A DNA stretch of 64,000 bases. Source: Blastomussa wellsi (lineage: Eukaryota; Cnidaria; Anthozoa; Scleractinia; Plerogyridae). The notes below the pieces were generated by a model, which was not told the DNA's origin, did not search any database, and was given only the letters and a program-made list of their open reading frames with translations. Shown here piece after piece: positions 10,522 to 22,800 of this stretch; position 1 is the first letter of the stretch, and every line of letters starts with the position of its first letter. The stretch is taken from NCBI GenBank assembly GCA_947652115.1, contig OX393568.1, positions 1,034,853 to 1,098,852 of the forward strand, given 5' to 3'. A program made the translations under genes and the position numbers.

Positions 10522-12715
10522 CTGTTGTTGTTGGCAATGAAGTCGTTGTTGGCGGCTTCGTGGTTGGCTCTTCACATTGAAATAAAAAGTGATTTTAGGC
10601 GCATATCAATTGCTTATTTCATTTCATGTTTATTTTCATATTGATTTTGTTTGTGGTGTTTTAAAAAATGCAGGGATATCAGATACTGTATCCCTTGCTA
10701 ATAACTAATAGAGCAGTCAAATATTCGCTTTCGTGTTGATTGTAACTCTCTTTGAAAACATCGGTTGAACTTACCAGGGCCCTTTTTGCCACAATACCGA
10801 AGGGCGCATCCAAACGGCCAGTGTAATTCATAAACAAAGTAATCACCGCAGTTCCTCACTTTAATGTTGTTACTGAATCGACAGCAGTTGTTTGACCAGG
10901 TATAACAGACTTTCCGAGTCACCACACCTTCTTCGATGCTAGGGTGATCTCCAGAAAGCCAGCCTGTAGCGTGAGTGCCGCAGCGTCTTACTGGAACACA
11001 GCTGTCTGCCATCTGATTTCCGGCCGCTCCCATGAAACGATACCAACCAGATACCGTTGGTAAATCCCGCTGATCGCACCTCACATTGCTCTGAGCTGTA
11101 TATCCTTGTGAACGGTCGGCTGAACTTAGGATTCGGTAATTAGAACACATGTTCCCTTTAAAGAGACACGTGGCAGTGTATAAACAAACAAAGAAATAAG
11201 TTAATAAATAGTATAATGCGCATGATTACTTTCTTCTGATGCTATTAAATGGCCGTGGAACTGGGAACTACCGAATTTGCGAATTTGATTGGCTAAGATC
11301 AGCATTTACCACGCGCGGGATACATTTTCTCATCTAGACTGTCACGTAGACCAGTCGGCAAGAAAGTTACAAGCAAAGATATAAATTGTGAATGTGAAGG
11401 TAAAAAATAAATAAAATGCTCTCAAACTAAAAATCTAGTGATTCTCTGTTGTCGCCCTAATTAAAATGAACACTCTAAACATATAATTAAGTTCTATAAT
11501 CGAAAAATCCATGGAGGTTTGTTGGGAGCTAGTCTATTTAAAACATAAAATTGTAAATATATGCTACCCTCGTTAAACAAAGTAGCAGGACAAAATTAAA
11601 AGATTGATTGATTGACTGATTTTTGCAATAGACATTTCCTTTACCTTGTACTCGTCTCTCACATTGTACTTTGTACAGTAGGTTCGCCTGATGTGCATCA
11701 GTGGAACTTAAACCTTGTCTCTGACCAATAACAACCTATATAAAAACATTAAGAAAAATATTAAAATACGTCGATGTCCAACTACTCCCCCCATTCCGTT
11801 ATAACGCAACCCCCTTCCCCACCCCCCGAAAAAATGAAAACATTCGCAAAATATTTTTAATAGCAGTATGTACAAAAGATAACTTTTTTTGGAAAACTGA
11901 AGCATATTTCATTTTTATCGACCGTATTGTGCAAGTTTTGCTCCATACCATGCACGCAGTACACTAAAATTTGGTTCTATAGTATTTACAATTCCCTGTT
12001 TTACATTAGTCATGTTAAATTAAAAATGCTATTTTTAATAACTCACTGTCTACCTTTTGGCCTGTATGTTACATTTGACTGTTTGAGTTTTGTTTACCTT
12101 TCCTCAGTCAAACATATTATGTTCTAGTAACTTGAAAACGAAAGGCAATGTTTTTAGTATATCAAGGACAACTAAACGCAGAATGACAATGGACCGTCCA
12201 ATATAATGCCAAGTTAATATGTCAACCTATGCAAATACGTAAAGCAATGTAAGAGAGCTGTACATAATTTCATACCCCTGATCTCTTAACAACAATCGTT
12301 GGCCTTCCGTTTCTACTGAACGCTTTACTTCCATAATGCATCAAGCTCCCGTAGTCGTACTTAGTGCCAAGAGAATCAATCGTCGATCTTGGATACTTTC
12401 GAAAATTTCGCGACGCTCCTGAAATAAAGTGTGTTAGTCATTGCTGACCGTTAAGGTGGTGTTCTGGGATAAAAGGTAGATAGAGAGTTTGAATGTTTTC
12501 CAAAATTTAGGTGTTTAATGGTAAAATGAGCCATTATTCCATAATATATGGAAAAATTACAAAAGATGATGAGGATGACCATGATGATGAAGATGAAGAT
12601 GATGCTGATTGTGATGTTAATGCTAAAATAATGATGATGATGATGATGACGACGACGACGATGACGATGACGACGATAACAATGACGACGATAACGATGA
12701 CGATGACGATGACGT

Positions 12716-12796
<81 letters not shown>

Positions 12797-13739
12797 TGAG
12801 GATGATGATGATGATGATTAAGGACTATATTTTTTATGTTATTTGTTGTTTGATGTTATTTGCAACGTATACGACAGAAGTCTTCGCGAATTATTATGAA
12901 TCAGTTCTTAAAAACGCGTTATCTTCAAAGGATCATTTTATCTACCTGAACGAATGTTTCCAAAAATTACTCTGATGTACTTGTCTCTGTCAGGGCGAGA
13001 CTGCTCGTGGTAGAAACCGACGGCGTGTCCTGGAAAAAATTTAGCAATATATAACAATTATCCTAATTGATTCTTGGTACATTATTAAATCCCTGCGATG
13101 GACTTGCATCCCATCCAAGTCGCTTCACGCTGCGGAAACCGGAGATAAGCGCCGGCCTGATGAGCCACTTAGGCTCGAATGCAGACTTTACCTTTTTACA
13201 TTATTAAAGAGTAACACTTTTCTCTGACAGTTTAGTGTCAGGAGAGTGCCAAGTTCCCCCAGAAAGTAGAGTCAGTATTTATTGTTTACGATTTCCCCCT
13301 CTCTCTAAAACTTGAAATTTTTGTTGGAAGCACTAAATAATATTAAATTCCTGACCTATAGCAATACAGCTTTCAGCGGCTAACCCTCGGTATAAAAACC
13401 TGTGAAACTCACCAGTGACGTAAAATAAAGGACGAATAAGACAACAAATAACCTCGAAACAAAATGTACAGAACAGAAACGCAATAGCTTAAAAACAAAG
13501 AAAAAGGTCATAGGTTCTCACACCAAGATATAAAGCAAAAACTAGCAGCCTGTCATTGCCACTAAACCAAGCCTGTCGTGAGTAATACAACCCTAACGAA
13601 CTTACCAATTTCATGAGCAACCACTCCCTTCGTCCAGCATCCTGAAGCTAGGTAGATATTTTGACGAGATCCAGTTCTACCCACCGCTGAAGCACACCTG
13701 AAAGTTTGGACGCAATTAACCCTTTCCTGCCCAAGCGTG

Positions 13740-13786
<47 letters not shown>

Positions 13787-13853
13787 AGGGAGACCCCTTG
13801 GGCAGTAAAGGGTTAAAAAACTATCTCCCTTAACCCTTTCCTGCCCAAGCGTG

Positions 13854-13900
<47 letters not shown>

Positions 13901-16900
13901 AGGGAGACCCCTTGGGCAGTAAAGGGTTAATATCCAATACATTGGGCGTGTACTTCGTTTACTATGTTAGTACATGCTCATAGCGAACAGGAGTTTGTTA
14001 TTTTTTTATTTATTTGCCTGACGATATCGATGCTAGTAACCAGTATCCTTTATCTAACAAATTTTATTTGGCTATGCAAAACGATATGTTCGTTTTATGA
14101 CTAAGTTACTCAGAAACAAAGTTACTCAGAAAGCGAATAACTAAAATCAGCCAATCAGGGTGCTCCATTGACCGTCCAATATTTTCGCAGTACTTTAATT
14201 TTGGACTGGGTATTGTCCATGCATTGAAATGACTTACAAAGAAAAAATAAATAAACTGGGCTGGCATGAGAACCCTCAAATATTTTGTTGATTGGTTTGT
14301 AAAACATGTGCAACTTTAATTTAATTTGGGCTTTTCCCGACCAAAACACCAAGCGGGTGCTCTGAGCATCACGTCCTTCTCGATCCTATTCGTTGTACAC
14401 TTCTGGCTAAAAAAAAGACATTCTCTTATCAACCAAGCTAGCCCGTACTGCCAAGACCCCTGGTCGATATTCTCCCAGCCTTGGTTAATAAGATGTATGT
14501 ACCGGGATTACATTGTGCTTACCCGGAGCCAGATCTGAACAAGACGTAAGCCCGTTCATTGCTTCTTTTCTTAAAGCGGATGCAAGTTTTCGTGGTCCAT
14601 TCTGCCATTCCTGCTTTAACAGCGGCCACGGCACGGGAAGTGCGACCTAAGTAAGCAAGTAACCTGTATTTAATTATAAAGCTAAAAGCTTGTGGGGTTG
14701 TATATAATTTTAGTAGAGTAACGTTTTATTCTTTGTGTAAGAAACTTTCGAGGTGAATGTTGGTCGTTATTATACCTGAGTCATGCATTGCGAGAATTTC
14801 GCGTTTTTGAAAATTTTCACTTGGGAAATAACAGCCATTGAGGACACCGTATTCAAGAAAGAAACCGTTCCAAAGCAAAAAGGCAAGCACGAAAACTGGG
14901 CTGCTTGGATGAACACCGGCCTTTAAGAGTCTCATAGACCAAGTAGCCTGTGCAATCTTTGCCAGAAAGAAATATGTAGTGGTCAAATCAGACTTCACTA
15001 GCAACAGATAGCTATCCTAAGCAGAAACCTAGCTCCAGTAGGTGGACACCTCGAAACCAGTTTTCACTGATATCAACACTAAGCTTAGCTATATTAAGGA
15101 CCATGAGCAGCCTTTTTTGCGTCGTTAAGCATTCTGCTACCAAGTCCAACCCTAGCCGTTAATAATTCCTTTGCTCGATCTCACACTGTTGAAGATTTTA
15201 AATCAAAGTGTCAAATGGTTATATATCAATGCAACAACAACAACAATTTATAAGGATATTTCTATAACAATACATGGCATTACCTAATATTTAATAAATA
15301 AAAAAAACGGAAGACTCATGTCTAAGAGACATGGCTTTTTATTTAGAGCTGTTTGTTTGCACTCGTTTATACTTGGAATATTTATCAATTTTGACCATGT
15401 CAGTTTAGTTAAGGTTGGTTTACTTATTATTAGCCTTATTTATTTTGTAAAAAAAATGCTGATTCAGTTATACAGGTGGATTGACATAGAACGCAAAATT
15501 GAAAAAAAAAATAACAGACGATTTCTACAAAGAAAATATCTCTGCAGCCTCGCTATCGTTAGCCTTATATGTTAGAGAAATAATTGTATAAATGTAAACT
15601 TACCGAGACTGGAATCAATCACATAGGAGACAACTCCATTTGGCCACAGCTTCAATTTTGATGATCCTCTTTTGCGGGAGCTATCGATATCTTCTCCCGC
15701 CTCGGCCCTCCTGATCTGCTCGGTCGAAAGAATCATGTCTCCCTCGAACAGATTTGGGTCATTGATGCCTGCATTCTCTGCAGAGTGGCGATTAGAATTG
15801 AATTTAAAGATTATTCAGATTAATAATAATAATGATGATGATGGTGATGATGATGGTGATGGTGATGGTGGAGTTGAGTTAATTCGGGACCACCAAAAAC
15901 AAATCCAGATAGTGGCAGGGACCACCTGATCACAAATCCAGCGCCCTATCACTAGGTCACGCTTCCTCCAGATTAAGGTCAACCATTGTCATCTGACATG
16001 CGTTTCTCGAGCCTTCCGAAACCCTTACGAGCAGGAGAAGAGATTTTAACTTCAATAGGCCTTTTGCAACAGTTGGTCACGTGACTGATAATTTCTAAAC
16101 TTTTAGCTACAGCTAAATGAATTTCAGAAGTAGAAAGAGCATATTTGAAATAGCCTGAAAACGAACTTTCAGACCAATGCTATGTAAAGTTAATGAAGAT
16201 TTCAATATTGCAAAAATAGGGTTTTTATGGAAGTGAGGAAGCTTTGCCCTCCAGAAACCTTTCCGTTATTAATCTCTACAAAAGGAAGCTGCTTGTATAT
16301 AACTATTGGACATAGAAAGAAGTGTAAAATATTAGGAAGAATGGAAAATTCTAGGCTCTTAAACCGAAAGGCAAAGATTTTATGGCTGTTTGAAAACTTG
16401 TAAAATTTCAAGGATTCCAAAAAAATTCCCTCTTAAAGGATATAAATCTGAAAATTTGAATGCAAGCTTATTTACAAATAACCGTTCCATTTCTGATAAC
16501 ATTATGCTTTACCAATGACTAAATCCGTGTGTTCTTGAAAAGCACGTCTCATGACCAACTGTTGCAAAAGGCCTATTGCTATAAAGTTTCGTCACACCTT
16601 ACTGATCGTGACGAACTATGAAATTAACGAATACTGAATCTTTTGGTAAACGTTCTGCAGACAATAAATCTTTTCGGGTCACAAATGCTATTTGGGAACA
16701 AATTTGAGAAAATAATTAATATATAGTTTCTGTGCTAACCGAGGCTCTTAAAGTTTCACTTCCATTCAAGAATACAAGGATTATATATATCGCCCTTTTT
16801 AAGAGTTCCTGATTTTTGAAAAATTAACTTCTTTGTCCAATATCCGAATTGTCCCCATACTTATAAAACTATCAGTTGGAAATATTTTCCTTAGCCCAAG

Positions 16901-17740
16901 CTTTAAATTAAACATGGCTCAATTCATTTAAAACCTTTAATCCAACGTCTCTAAAGCAGCAGTTATGGGCTATATATAATGAATTAGCTCGTGAGCTCTC
17001 GTTATACAGATAACGTCCGCGAAGTTATTAAAACGACCAATATTTTAGCGAAACTGGAATGTCACCAAATATTATCTTATCTGCACTACCAAGCCACTAT
17101 TGCACAACATGCTTGCCATTTTGCAAAGACCATATAGGACGATATTGTTTTACCTGTTTATTTTGATAAGTGAACTAAATCCCATTCCTGCACGTATTGA
17201 GAATTGGGATTACTTTTTTCCTATAATAAAATTCTTCTGATAACTTGTAATATATACATGTAAGCTTTGTTGAACGTTGTCGATAACAAAGAAAACAACT
17301 GAAACAATTACTCATAACTTGAAACTACCTTAACATCAAAACAAATATATTTGCATTATATTTAAGGATATGCATGTTAATCAATTTAATCGATTTACAA
17401 CGCCCTGCAGTTTCGATAATACAGAGATCGAAAAGAAGAAAATTCAATAGAATGATTGATGTTTGCCATCTATTGCAATAATCACTTACTGTTAGTTGTT
17501 TAGTGTTAATTGGCGAAGCAACTATCGAGATTTAAGGATATTTGTATTCTGTAAATAAACTTACTCGATATTATAAATTCTAAAGGTGTAACTCAGCTAG
17601 AACGCTAACTCAAGATTATGTCACAAAAAGTCATTCTGTTCATGTTGGTTTTAACTGGTAGTGTTCTGAAGCTTACCATCAGGATTGTGCGAAGCGCCGT
17701 AAGCTAAGGTGACCAACAAAAGAACTCCAAGCCACTTCAT
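10522..17740 (-). CDS. G2: astacin protease with D8C domain and Pro/Thr linker
   Basis: Exons on the minus strand are 17677-17740, 15604-15777, 14523-14646, 13606-13697, 12946-13029, 12276-12418, 11645-11735, 10775-11155 and 10522-10569. All have GT/AG borders and consistent phase, giving about 400 codons to the last donor. The protein has a signal peptide ([15 protein letters not shown]), a prosegment (EGDMIL) and an astacin domain whose zinc helix [19 protein letters not shown] is split by intron 4, plus the Met-turn SLMHYG. Exon 8 adds about 127 residues with [30 protein letters not shown] and [15 protein letters not shown]. These are hallmarks of the D8C domain of uromodulin/GP2-type proteins. 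Exon 9 encodes a Pro/Thr linker ([16 protein letters not shown]). The real C-terminus is uncertain: reading through the last donor meets a stop after about 13 codons, or further exons exist. The role is probably an extracellular or mucus-associated protease (inference). Confidence 0.88.
12564..12822. repeat. GATGAC/GATGAT microsatellite in G2 intron 5
   Basis: This is a near-pure array of GATGAC and GATGAT units of about 260 bases. On the plus strand it gives an artefactual Met-Thr repeat frame, and on the other strands acidic or Ile/Val-Ile frames. Confidence 0.9.
13079..13195 (-). repeat. dispersed repeat, SINE-like, in G2 intron 4
   Basis: The minus strand contains GGCTCATCAGGCCGGCGCTT and GGGATGCAAGTCCATCGCAG. 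I recall these as high-copy motifs in coral and other invertebrate genomes. Family is uncertain. Confidence 0.4.
13720..13812. mobile_element. 93-bp TTAA MITE, copy 1
   Basis: The ends are CCCTTTCCTGCCCAAG and the near-complement CTTGGGCAGTAAAGGG, flanked by TTAA at 13716-13719 and 13813-13816. It is a piggyBac-like miniature element. Its left end sits 17 bases from the 3' splice site of G2 exon 4. Confidence 0.85.
13834..13926. mobile_element. 93-bp TTAA MITE, copy 2
   Basis: This copy is identical by eye to copy 1 and in the same orientation, flanked by TTAA at 13830-13833 and 13927-13930. Thirteen bases separate the facing TTAA sites of the two copies. Confidence 0.85.
15823..15872. repeat. 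GATGATGGT microsatellite
   Basis: A short GATGAT/GGTGAT array lies at the 3' side of the adjoining minus-strand SINE, where such simple repeats commonly form SINE tails. Confidence 0.7.
15873..15968 (-). repeat. tRNA-derived SINE in G2 intron 1
   Basis: On the minus strand, a box A-like TGACCTAGTGATAGGGC is followed by GCTGGATTTGTGATCAGGTG and CCCTGCCA. This is a tRNA-like head whose box B has decayed. It ends at the GATGAT microsatellite. Confidence 0.6.
16053..16578. mobile_element. MITE with 26-bp TIRs in G2 intron 1
   Basis: The left end CAATAGGCCTTTTGCAACAG (continuing TTGGTCA) is matched by the exact inverted copy ending at 16578. Interior about 0.47 kb has no significant frame. Confidence 0.85.
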
Positions 17741-19074
17741 GCTGCTTTTGTCACTCCAGTTGGGTGTCACCCAGTTAGCTTCTGGTAGAAATGTTGGCCT
17801 ATATTTGTCTGACTAGCGACTAAAAGTTAACCGAATCGATCGTACGTTTGACAATGCCCCCACCCCCCTTCACGCAGAGGGGATTGGAGGGGGGCATGTG
17901 CCTCGCGATAATGTATGTTGAGGTTCTCGGGCCTTAATTCTTAGTTTTTATTTATTCTACTGAATAGGGTGTCATTTGATCGGATTTGGATAAAGAAAAT
18001 AAAGATTGATTATCATTTTTTATTAATTCATTATTCATTGATAAATCAGGGTTTCAAAACCTCCGAGGCACACATATATCCGCAATATTTAAGGGAGTAA
18101 CACCCCCGGGGAATTAGCCAACCAAAGGACGGTTATGAAAAAGAGTCAATATACAGTCAACAATTGCAAACAACGAACTCGAACTTTCTTGTCATTAATT
18201 TGCTTAGCTATTTATTTAATTATTGTACATTTTAGTTACTATCTGTCGTCTCGCTGGCTTAGAACCTATAGTGATTTCTGGGAATTAGGGAAATCTACAG
18301 ATTGTTCTCTAACCTGCTAACATGCAGGTTGCTGTGAATAATGATCAATACTCTGTCGGTTAATGAAGGGCAATATCATGTTTTCAGTTCTTCAACCGAG
18401 CAAGAAATTTAGAAAAATAAACGGTATATGCTTGGCGGTAAGTCACTAGGCGTAATAAACTGATCCATTTTGAACGATTGCATAGCATGCAATTTGTGGG
18501 TCTGTTACAGAGGGGTGTAACTTGTGACAAATGACATTTATTTTAGAAAATTAAAATTTAGCATGCGTTTGGTCGTTATTTAGTACGGTTTTAGTGGACC
18601 TGGCCATGCCTACATGTATCTTTTATTATTTATCTCTTTTTTCTCTTCCTGGGCGTTCGTGTGAAAATATTTAGGGAACCCGGTAAAATAGAGCTAAGAA
18701 ATAAGTAGGAACCTAACTAAAGTAGTTTAAACTTTAAGATGGACATTTCAGGTTAATAATATTTATGCATTAAAAATGCGACCCAAAAGCGACCAAAAAT
18801 TTGAATGAAATTTTCGAAAATAAGTTTGCTTATCTAGTTAGATAAGCTAACAAACTATAGGAAAAGCAAATGCATAAAATTCTACTGATTTTTAGAAGCG
18901 GGAATTGCCAGATTATTCTGCATGATCTAGCATATTTTTCTTTCCAGTTTAAGAAAAATCTGGATACCTGCCATCAACCAATAATTGATTTAATTTGACA
19001 AGAAAATTGTCAAGTTCATATATTTTTGGATGCTATATAATTAATAGGAAACTGGACTACATGCTTGTCCATTC

Positions 19075-19153
19075 GGAAATAATTGGATGAGAAAAAATTC
19101 CTCGGACTGCCAAATTGGCAACCCTCAGAATTATTTCTCATCCAATTATTTCC
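19075..19153. repeat. hairpin-forming inverted repeat
   Basis: GGAAATAATTGGATGAGAAA on the left pairs with its near-complement TTTCTCATCCAATTATTTCC on the right across a loop of roughly 35 bases. It is probably a MITE remnant. Confidence 0.6.
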
Positions 19154-19795
19154 AAAGTGGACAGCATTGCATACAGTAAACAAAAAATTTACCTCGGACT
19201 GCTATATAATTTATTTTTATGACATGCAACTTTCTGTAGAATTAAAAAAAATTCTGTTAGCGGTCCAAAACCACCATATATTCTTCAAAGATTTCATCCG
19301 CGTTAAGAACGGCTGGTCAGGGGTATTTAATTACACACAAAAGAAGCAAATTGATCGTTTTGATACTTTTATTCTACTATAGAATAATTCTACTCTATTC
19401 ATCAATGTTTGCTTTCCACAGAAGTACATAACCTGCAAGAACAAAAATAATATACTGTTATTACACTCCTGAGTCTAAAACTTTAGCATAAATTGATATT
19501 CCCATTGAAAACCTTATTTACGACTTCTTTTGAGTGGACTCGGTTACATTATCTTCAGAAAGCTCTTTTTATTACAAAAAATTATGCGTTTGCAGCCAAA
19601 GTCATTTTGTCTTATAACTGGAATGGCGATTGAAATATCTGAAAATAATTATCTTAATAATATCAAATGCAAAACAGGGTCTCGAAAGAAATCATCTTAT
19701 ACGGCAAAAGTTTAAGCCCATTTGCTAAATCGGAGAGGGGAAGAAAATAATACTTTATTTAGGTGGAGTAAGGGGCCGTTTCAGGGATGCATATT

Positions 19796-19801
19796 TTTAT
19801 T
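19796..19801 (-). terminator. poly(A) signal of G3
   Basis: AATAAA on the minus strand lies about 70 bases beyond the G3 stop codon. Confidence 0.55.
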
Positions 19802-19870
19802 TGATTTTCCTGGCAAAACAGACACTATAACATTACCCTTGAGAAATATAACCGGCTGCTGTGTCTTCAT

Positions 19871-22800
19871 TTAACATAGGTTGCAAGTCTTCTTGCAGTT
19901 GGCTCGCACATATCTGTGATAGCTACAGTATTTTTCTTTCCATCTCGGGCATCTTGTGTCCTTGTCTACGCAGCTACCCCCTGATCGAAATTAAAAGAAA
20001 GCGTACGTGCCCTTTTGTAGCATTATCATCCAAGAGAATACTCTACTTCAAACTGTGCACTTGGCTGGGAATCTGTCAAATGACAAAACGGCTTTTCTTT
20101 TTGAACAGGATAGGAAAATTCCAATTCAAAAATATTATCAATAATCAAGGCTTAACATTCAGTGGTTATATCTTTAAATACAACCACTTAAAAGGAACTC
20201 GAAGGAAGAAGGAGAAATAAAAATTGAATATTTGAAGAAGGTTATGACTAATTTCGTAAACGCTTGGTAAAAGATGGCTCGGGGAAGGGTTACCGAACAG
20301 GACTGTTCCTAAATTTGCATGATTTTGTATGTGGCAATGCCTACCTCCACCTCCACCTCCACCTCCACCACCTCCCCCTGAGCAGTGTCCTTTGTACAGG
20401 AGGTTCATCTGCTGTGCATCAATAGCACTGATTCCTTTGCGCTGACCAAGTGTAACCTGGGATAGTAGGAATTAATTTGGTAGCCTTTGTAAATTTTAAA
20501 GCAGCACTGCAAGCATCAAAAGGTGTAAATGTGCATCAAATATCATATTTTAGTCGTTTTATATCTATTAGCCCTTTTATATTTTAGCTTTATAGTTTTA
20601 ATTTAGTCCTATTTTATATTTTAGTCGTTTTAGCATAATTTAATTTTAATATATTCTTATGAACAAGACCTGTACTATTTTTATTATTTCAAACATTTCT
20701 TTTTGTAAAGCGCTATATAAATAAATTATGATGATGATGATGATGATGATTATTATTATTATTATTATCTTTAGTCAATTTATTTAGTTAAGATCTTGCT
20801 TAACTAATAACAGTACCCTTATTTGGTTTTTTAGGTTTTTTGTGGTTTTGCAACAATGTGCAAACGAGTTTTTTGCTCAAAAGTTAGTTAATTCTGTACA
20901 TCCTTGATTGTGAAAGGGTGAGTGAATTTACTTTTTTGTTCTGTTCTTGTTGTTGTTGTCGTTTTTTTTTTTAAATCAAGTTATCGAGAACATAGAAGAC
21001 AAAGCGTATCTTGATTCCTTTCTCAAAAATTATTTTTAAACTATGGCAACATACCCCTGATTGCTTAGAAACGATTGTGGGTCTTCCGTTCTTGCTAAAA
21101 GCTCTACCTCCATAATGCATCACACTGCCGTAGTCATATTTTGTTCCAAGAGAGTCGATGGTTCCCCGATTGTACTTGTTGAAATTAAACTTGTTCCCTG
21201 AGAATATAACATAAAACTTTTGTAGTGTCATGTTACTAAAGGTCACTATTGCTGAGGCAGGCAATAAAAACAGTTCTCAAAAGCTGCGATAATACAAGCC
21301 TCGTTTGATCATGATGTTTTTTTTGTTTGTTTTTCTTTTTTTATAGTAGTCCACAATTGAATAGTTTACCTGTTTCAGTCCTAACAATGAAAAACAGGTT
21401 TAATCCATTTTTATATACTGAAATTGCATTTCACTAGATCACCGTCAGCGTCGACTCTATAAACCCGCAAAGATATATGTACTTGAAATGGAATTCGTCT
21501 TACTCTCAATGATGTTGTCCCACATGATTGTGACGTAGGTATCCCTGTCAGGGCGAGACTGTTCGTGGTAGAAGCCCAAAGCGTGCCCTATGAACAGGGA
21601 AAATGAATAATTACTTCCATGATCATGCCAATATTCACAACGGCGTTTTGAACGGAAGTTTGGTACAGATTCGTAGAAAATGTTAATTTTAACATTGCTA
21701 TTTATGAGCTTATCATTTCCCTTTCTTCTGAGCTGACTTTTGTTTAAGCTTACTTTTTCCAGTAACGCTATTATGATGTTATGCGGTTCTGAAGAGGGCA
21801 CATATCGGCTAACTATCTTGTGACTTCGTAGTGCAAGAAATGGCCAGTTTCAGCAAGCCAACTGAAGTGAAAACTTTAAACCATCCTGTTTTAAATGTAA
21901 ATGATAAGCAGACCTCCACTGCCGGCATTTAACCAGAAATATTTTCGGTAAACCTAAGTTTTCTATCTTCAATTTGTAAACATTATTGCACAATACGAAC
22001 CAATTTCATGGGCTACAATTCCCCTCTGCCAGCATCCTCTAGCAAGATTGATATCTTGGCGGCTTCCAGTCCTTCCCACGTATGATGAACATCTGAGAAA
22101 AAACAACAACAGCTTCTTACAGAAGACTTGGTTTGTGCTTTTAAAAGAAATAAAAGTAGTGCTACAGCAGCTATTATTATTGGGGATAATTATACAGAGA
22201 GACAGAGAGATGAGAGGAGCAGCTGTTTCGCCCACTTGGTCGGTTGGACCGTGTAAGTTGGTTGGACGTTCGCGCAAAAATTGATTTTTTTTCTGAGACT
22301 TTCACCGCTTTAAGACAATGAGTTTAAAATGTAAGAAAAGGAACTGAACACCCTAGATCTGAATAATCGCGCTTCGTTACAAATAAATCTCTGAAGTGAA
22401 CATGTCTCAGCCAAATGTTGTTCACGTGGACCCATTAAGTGAATTTATTCAGTTGGTGTGGTTCCTTAAAGAAAAAAAAATTCGCATTTAGCGACCACAT
22501 TTCCACTTGCCTAACAGTCGTAAAAATAGAGGATTCACTGTCGTGTGGGCAGAAAACTTAAAATTTTTTAAACTTTCCACATTGATTTTCCGGTCATTTT
22601 CGGCCGAGAATTGCAAATAAAATAAGTTCATGGAGAAAGTAGGGGTCACCGACCATTTCAAGGTTTTTCTTTATTTGAAGGCAATTTTGTACATTTGCAA
22701 AGTTGACGTTATTGATGACGACTAAACCCCTATCGACAACTCATAACAGCTTTTTATGAGTTCCTGTACGCCTTTAACCAAGAGATGGCAAAAATAATGC

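Larger units (their letters stand above)
17741..19870. other. G2/G3 intergenic region
   Basis: The stretch has a C-rich then G-rich segment at 17858-17900 about 120-160 bases upstream of G2, and a palindrome at 19075-19153. No exon was recognised. The 99-residue frame at 19083-19382 overlaps the palindrome and has no family resemblance. Confidence 0.5.

Noticed and set aside
12511..12975. 154-codon plus-strand frame with a long Met-Thr repeat
   Set aside because: It is the translation of a GATGAC microsatellite in G2 intron 5, antisense to the gene, with no domain.
15318..15575. 85-codon plus-strand frame with hydrophobic segments
   Set aside because: AT-rich intron sequence of G2 on the antisense strand, with no supporting signal.
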